Shown: positions 60,354 to 64,000 of the stretch, piece after piece
Numbering within the stretch: the stretch's first letter is position 1
Layout of the letters: every line of letters begins with the position of its first letter
NCBI RefSeq assembly: GCF_024398035.1
Contig: NZ_CP073748.1
Location: 673,501-737,500 of the forward strand
Direction: 5' to 3'
Length of the DNA stretch: 64,000 nt
Source: Kordiimonas sp. SCSIO 12603
GTDB lineage: Bacteria; Pseudomonadota; Alphaproteobacteria; Sphingomonadales; Kordiimonadaceae
The notes under the pieces: generated by a model
Databases searched by the model: none
The model's input: the letters and a program-made list of their open reading frames with translations, nothing else
What the model was told of the DNA's origin: nothing
Position numbers and translations under genes: made by a program

Positions 60354-61232
60354 ATGAATTGGGATGATGTAAAATATTTTCTGGCAGTGGCTGAGGCGCC
60401 TTCTATGCGGGTGGCTGCAAGCTCTTTGAACGTGAGTCACAGCACTGTTGCACGGCGTATTGACGCGCTTGAGGGTGAGTTAGGTGTTCGTCTTTTCGAC
60501 CGTATGCCAAGCGGTTATCAGTTAACTGCTGCAGGGGAAGAATTGATGCCTGTTGCTTTGGGCGTGGACGAATCGCTCCATTCTTTCGGGCGTCATATCG
60601 CAGGGCGTGATAACGAATTGGCTGGACAGGTTTGTGTAACAGTGCCTGATATCTTTGCGCTTGAACTGATGATGCCTTACTTTGAAGAATTCATGCTCGA
60701 GTATCCTGATATTCAATTGAAGATCAGCGATTCCTTTGAAGTATTTGATTTGTCTCGCCGGGAAGCAGACATTGCCTTACGTTTCACCAAGAATCCTCCG
60801 GATCATTTAATTGGCTGTAAAATTGGGCGCGTGAAACAGGCTGTTTATAGCCGGGCAGATTACATTAAAAAGTATGACCTTATGGACCCGTCTTCTGGTG
60901 CTGGCTGGATTGGTTGGGGGACACCGGAAGAGAAACCACACTGGGTGAAGAAAACGCCTTATCCGCACCTTCCGCTAAATTGCCATTTTAATAACGTGCT
61001 CTTGCAACAGCAGGCTGTGAAACGTGGTTTAGGGCTGGGTTATTTTCCGTGTTTTTTAGGGGACACAGAAGAAAATCTTGTTAGATTAAGTGAACCTGAA
61101 GGGTATTATGATATGTGGTTGCTATCCCATAAGGATTTACGTGGTGCTGCCAGAATGCGGGCTTTCCGGCAGTTCGTGATCTCTAAAATACCCCCAATAA
61201 AGGCCGCCCTTGAGGGTGCTTTGACGACATAG
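60354..61232 (+). CDS. LysR family transcriptional regulator
   Basis: A 292-residue regulator. The N-terminal helix-turn-helix is VKYFLAVAEAPSMRVAASSL, NVSHSTVARRIDALEGELG, and the ligand domain follows. The ATG at 60354 has GGAGGTGG upstream, so the extra 17 codons of the open frame are not used. It is divergent from the MAPEG gene and starts ten bases before a KefF-like gene, which suggests that it controls both sides. Confidence 0.9.
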   Translation: MNWDDVKYFLAVAEAPSMRVAASSLNVSHSTVARRIDALEGELGVRLFDRMPSGYQLTAAGEELMPVALGVDESLHSFGRHIAGRDNELAGQVCVTVPDIFALELMMPYFEEFMLEYPDIQLKISDSFEVFDLSRREADIALRFTKNPPDHLIGCKIGRVKQAVYSRADYIKKYDLMDPSSGAGWIGWGTPEEKPHWVKKTPYPHLPLNCHFNNVLLQQQAVKRGLGLGYFPCFLGDTEENLVRLSEPEGYYDMWLLSHKDLRGAARMRAFRQFVISKIPPIKAALEGALTT

Positions 61233-61242
61233 AAAGTTAAAT

Positions 61243-61788
61243 GTGACTAAAAAAATTGCTCTCATTTACGCACATCCAGCGCCGAATAAATCCAAGGTGA
61301 ATAAATATCTGCTGCAGGCGGTTCAGTATGCCGAGCATGTGGTGGTGCGTGATCTTTATGAGCTTTATCCTAACATGTTCATTAATGTAGATGCCGAACA
61401 GCAGCTACTTGTTGAGAGCGATGTCATTATTTTCCAGTTTCCAATTTATTGGTTCAGTAGTCCGGCTATTTTGAAAGAATGGATGGACCGAGTTCTCTCA
61501 GGCGGCTTTGCCTACGGAGCCACGAACCAGCTTGCAGGGAAAGAACTAATGCTCTGCGTAACAACTGGGGGAACTGAGGATAGTTACCAAGAGGGCGGCA
61601 GGCATGGTGCACCGCTTGATATCTATCTTCAGCCGTTTAAACAAACCGGGCTTTTCTGTAAAATGAAACTGCTTCCAGATTTTATTGTGCAAGGCGTGGG
61701 AGATATGTCCGCCGGTGAGGTGGCTATCGCGGGCCAGCAGTATCAGAAAATTATTCATGAACTTGGCAAGGGAAGAGGGCAGAACTGA
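61243..61788 (+). CDS. KefF-like NAD(P)H quinone oxidoreductase
   Basis: A 181-residue flavodoxin-fold protein. ALIYAHPAPNKSKVNKYLLQ, VVVRDLYELYPN, IIFQFPIYWFSSPAILKEWM and GKELMLCVTTGG match the KefF/MdaB/NQO group. The start is a GTG at 61243. Its stop overlaps the start of the KefC-like gene by one base, which strongly supports its role as the activating subunit of the potassium efflux channel. Confidence 0.92.
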   Translation: MTKKIALIYAHPAPNKSKVNKYLLQAVQYAEHVVVRDLYELYPNMFINVDAEQQLLVESDVIIFQFPIYWFSSPAILKEWMDRVLSGGFAYGATNQLAGKELMLCVTTGGTEDSYQEGGRHGAPLDIYLQPFKQTGLFCKMKLLPDFIVQGVGDMSAGEVAIAGQQYQKIIHELGKGRGQN

Positions 61789-63584
61789 TGGAACTACAGT
61801 CTGACTTCCTGCATACGGCAGTGATCTATCTTGGGGTGGCGGTTATTGCTGTGCCGCTTTTCAAGCGGCTCGGGCTAGGGGCGGTTCTTGGGTATATGGT
61901 TGCCGGTATTATTATCGGTCCACAAGGTTTTGATATTGTTCACGAAGTAGACCCAACACTGAATTTCAGTGAACTTGGGGTGGTGCTTCTGATGTTCCTG
62001 ATCGGGCTTGAGTTAAACCCCGCGAAATTATGGCAGCTCAGGAAGCCAATCTTTGGTCTTGGTACGGCGCAGGTGGCCCTCAGTATTGCTGTCTTGATGG
62101 CGGCAGGCATGATGATGGGGCACGGTTTCGCGGTGGCGTGTGCGGCTGCAGTGGCACTGGCGCTTTCTTCTACATCAACCGCTATGCAGGCCCTTGAAGA
62201 ACGGGGGCTATCCAACACTACCGTGAGCCAGTCTTCCTTCTCAGTGCTGCTCTTTCAGGATTTGGCGGTGATTCCCATCCTCGCTTTTGTGCCGCTTCTT
62301 GGAATGGGCGCGTCTGCTGAACCAACATCATATGAAGATGTGCTCAAAACATTTGGCGTGTTTGTAGGCTTTATCATCGGCGGTCGTTATTTGTTGCGGC
62401 CTGTATTCCGTCTGATTGCAGAAACCAAAATTCGCGAGTTATTCACCGCGTTTTCTCTTCTGCTGGTTATCGGTTCCGGCCTCTTAATGGAAGCGGTAGA
62501 TATTTCTATGGCGCTGGGGACGTTTCTTGCGGGTGTGCTGCTTGCAGAATCAGAATACAGGCACGAGTTGGAATTGAATATCGAACCGTTTAAAGGCTTG
62601 CTTCTTGGCTTGTTCTTTATGGCGGTTGGTATGTCGGTGGATCTATCGATCTTGTTTGACAGACCACTGGTGATTCTCGCGGTTGTTGCTGGTTTCATGC
62701 TGCTCAAAGGGATTGTGATTTACCATCTGGGTACAATGGCAGGGCTTACGCGGTCTGACCGTGTGTTATTCGCGCTTCTGCTGGCACAAGGTGGAGAGTT
62801 TGCTTTTGTGGTGGTGGCGCTTATCCAGTCACTGGGAATTGTAGATGTAACATTTGCGAGTGAACTGGTGCTTATTGCATCACTATCAATGTTCATTACA
62901 CCGTTCCTGCTGCTTCTTAATGAGAAAATCATCATGCCGCGCTTTAATATCAGTACGGTGCAGGAAAGTGATATCGAGCGGAATGAAGGCCATGTGATTA
63001 TCGCAGGCTATGGCAGGTTCGGGCAAATTGCCGGACGGGTGATGCTCTCCCGTAAAATCCCCGTAACAGTTATCGACCATGATCCAAACCATATTGAGTT
63101 CCTGCGCAAGTATGATTTCAAAGTGTTTTACGGTGATGCCACCCGTATTGATCTTCTTGAATCTGCGGGGGCTGATAAAGCCAAGCTTCTTATTCTTGCG
63201 ATGGATGATCAGACCGCTGTGCAAGAAACTGCTGCTATGGTGAAACGTTATTTCCCAGAACTACCTATTCTTGCGCGGGCCAGAAACCGGATGGATTTGA
63301 ACCGCCTGAAGATGGCGGGGGTGAAAGCAAGCAGACGGGAGACCTTCTCTTCCGCACTTGAGATTGCGGAGCTTGCGCTTGTGGAATTAGGTTACGGGGC
63401 GAGGGAAGCGCATCAAACGGTTCTTCGCTTCCGCCACTATGACGAAAAAAATATCGCGGGTGCTGCCGAGTTTATGGAAGATGAAAAATCCATGATCAAT
63501 TATGCAAAACGCACGCGCGCCCAGCTTGAAGAAGTTATGAGCAGTGATCAGGAAGAGCTTTCCAACTCTGATAAAGCTTGGTAA
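61788..63584 (+). CDS. Glutathione-regulated potassium efflux protein, KefC/KefB type
   Basis: A 598-residue CPA2 antiporter. About 12 helices hold FKRLGLGAVLGYMVAGIIIG, VSQSSFSVLLFQDLAVIPIL and DISMALGTFLAGVLLAESEY. They are followed by a TrkA-N/RCK NAD-binding domain (HVIIAGYGRFGQIAGRVMLS). KefC-type channels open when electrophile-glutathione adducts form, acidifying the cell for protection. Coupling to a KefF-like gene and to MAPEG/LysR upstream fits this. Confidence 0.92.
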   Translation: MELQSDFLHTAVIYLGVAVIAVPLFKRLGLGAVLGYMVAGIIIGPQGFDIVHEVDPTLNFSELGVVLLMFLIGLELNPAKLWQLRKPIFGLGTAQVALSIAVLMAAGMMMGHGFAVACAAAVALALSSTSTAMQALEERGLSNTTVSQSSFSVLLFQDLAVIPILAFVPLLGMGASAEPTSYEDVLKTFGVFVGFIIGGRYLLRPVFRLIAETKIRELFTAFSLLLVIGSGLLMEAVDISMALGTFLAGVLLAESEYRHELELNIEPFKGLLLGLFFMAVGMSVDLSILFDRPLVILAVVAGFMLLKGIVIYHLGTMAGLTRSDRVLFALLLAQGGEFAFVVVALIQSLGIVDVTFASELVLIASLSMFITPFLLLLNEKIIMPRFNISTVQESDIERNEGHVIIAGYGRFGQIAGRVMLSRKIPVTVIDHDPNHIEFLRKYDFKVFYGDATRIDLLESAGADKAKLLILAMDDQTAVQETAAMVKRYFPELPILARARNRMDLNRLKMAGVKASRRETFSSALEIAELALVELGYGAREAHQTVLRFRHYDEKNIAGAAEFMEDEKSMINYAKRTRAQLEEVMSSDQEELSNSDKAW

Positions 63585-63617
63585 AGCCCTCGCGAAACTT
63601 ATTGAAAAGGATTCCTC

Positions 63618-63905
63618 ATGCGTAAGCTTGATGTAACAGTCTTGAAGAACGGTGAAACATTCCTGCACGGCACGTTTGATGTTGAGGATGGCGATTATGA
63701 AATCGTGAAGGGCTTGATGGACCAGGTTGATATGGATCACGGTCAGGCGGCTTCACTTCTCGCGGGCTTCATGCATGCAAAAGATGTTGGCAGTGTAACC
63801 GACGATATGGGCAAAATCGCTATGATCGCGACTGTCTACATGCTTGAGGCTGGTGAAACAGCTATCGAAATCCCGCTTGAAAGCGTTGAAGGCTTGCCTT
63901 CTTAG
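63618..63905 (+). CDS. Small acidic protein of unknown function
   Basis: A 95-residue protein without a recognised family. It has AAGGA six bases before the ATG. The sequence is acidic and methionine-rich (GTFDVEDGDYEIVKGLMDQV, GSVTDDMGKIAMIATVYML) and lacks a signal peptide. It follows the KefC-like gene after 33 bases and may be in the same transcript, but it need not share function. Confidence 0.65.
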   Translation: MRKLDVTVLKNGETFLHGTFDVEDGDYEIVKGLMDQVDMDHGQAASLLAGFMHAKDVGSVTDDMGKIAMIATVYMLEAGETAIEIPLESVEGLPS

Positions 63906-63911
63906 GCGAGA

Positions 63912-64000
63912 TTAAAAAGGCTCTGGTGCTTCAAAAGTAACTTCTTCACCCGTACGCGGGTGAAAGAGCGTATATGTTTTAGCATGCAGCTGCAGGCGAT
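63912..64000 (-). CDS. RluA-type pseudouridine synthase, C-terminal end only
   Basis: The last 29 codons of a minus-strand gene that enters from the right edge. The translation RLQLHAKTYTLFHPRTGEEV ends in TFEAPEPF and a TAA stop. This is the conserved C-terminal LHA-HP-tGe-fEAP tail of RluA/RluC/RluD rRNA pseudouridine synthases. The rest of the gene lies outside the window. It ends seven bases from the convergent small protein gene. Confidence 0.8.
   Translation of the reverse strand, partial: RLQLHAKTYTLFHPRTGEEVTFEAPEPF

Noticed and set aside
1-64000. Prophage, insertion sequences or CRISPR arrays
   Set aside because: No transposase, integrase or capsid-like frames, and no regularly spaced repeats were found.

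Overview
The window looks like chromosomal DNA of a marine-type alphaproteobacterium of moderate G+C (most coding lines counted by hand fall around 45-50%). The pointers are a membrane-bound urate hydroxylase PuuD, an alphaproteobacterial PAS_5-type protein, an ECF sigma/FecR/TonB receptor cassette, a GGDEF protein with a typical alphaproteobacterial N-terminus, and many divergent LysR pairs. A Kordiimonadales-like origin is possible but cannot be proved from sequence alone. I see no rRNA, tRNA, insertion sequence, prophage or CRISPR array. Genes run off both ends: a flippase on the left and an RluA-type pseudouridine synthase on the right.

Layout. 1-3.2 kb: minus-strand inositol cluster (inositol-3-phosphate synthase, CDP-alcohol phosphatidyltransferase, MOP-type flippase). 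3.3-7.5 kb: FecI-type sigma, FecR-type regulator and TonB-dependent receptor with an N-terminal signalling domain. 7.5-12.3 kb: two unknown proteins, then a LysR-controlled oxidoreductase/monooxygenase pair and a TetR regulator. 12.2-18.3 kb: the most unusual part. It holds a predicted structured RNA, a small membrane protein, an operon of TIR-TM-TPR protein, unknown protein and TPR/Rossmann/class III nucleotide cyclase, and a convergent Crp-type regulator with SlyX. 18.5-20 kb: diguanylate cyclase and a SnoaL-like exported protein.

20-34.3 kb is a near-complete purine catabolic island. Guanine deaminase, XdhABC, PuuD, UraH, UraD, PuuE allantoinase, allantoicase and ureidoglycolate lyase would take guanine to glyoxylate and urea. 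A GntR/FCD regulator sits in the middle with a matching operator. 34.4-38.1 kb: PAS protein, GNAT, flippase-like membrane protein and GT4 glycosyltransferase. 38.1-41.8 kb: Bfd/bacterioferritin, GST, OsmC and an Xre/RES toxin-antitoxin-like pair. 41.8-59.2 kb is rich in peptide use: M24 aminopeptidase P, oligopeptidase B, OPT transporter, M38-type amidohydrolase, exported M24 peptidase and a POT-like symporter. Between these lie AlkA-like glycosylase, a serine hydrolase with a membrane tail, nitroreductase, MipA/OmpV and MATE. 59.4-64 kb: cold-shock protein, then MAPEG, LysR, KefF-like and KefC, which read as an electrophile/glutathione stress module.

The best candidate for an undescribed system is at 12.2-18.0 kb. 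The promoter of the TIR operon carries a GTGA-N6-TCAC Crp-type box. The Crp homologue at the other end of the locus keeps the recognition residues for that box and the cyclic-nucleotide pocket. The operon's last gene is a nucleotide cyclase with substituted base-specifying residues. A predicted minus-strand RNA next door could pair over about 19 nt with the ribosome binding site of the TIR gene.
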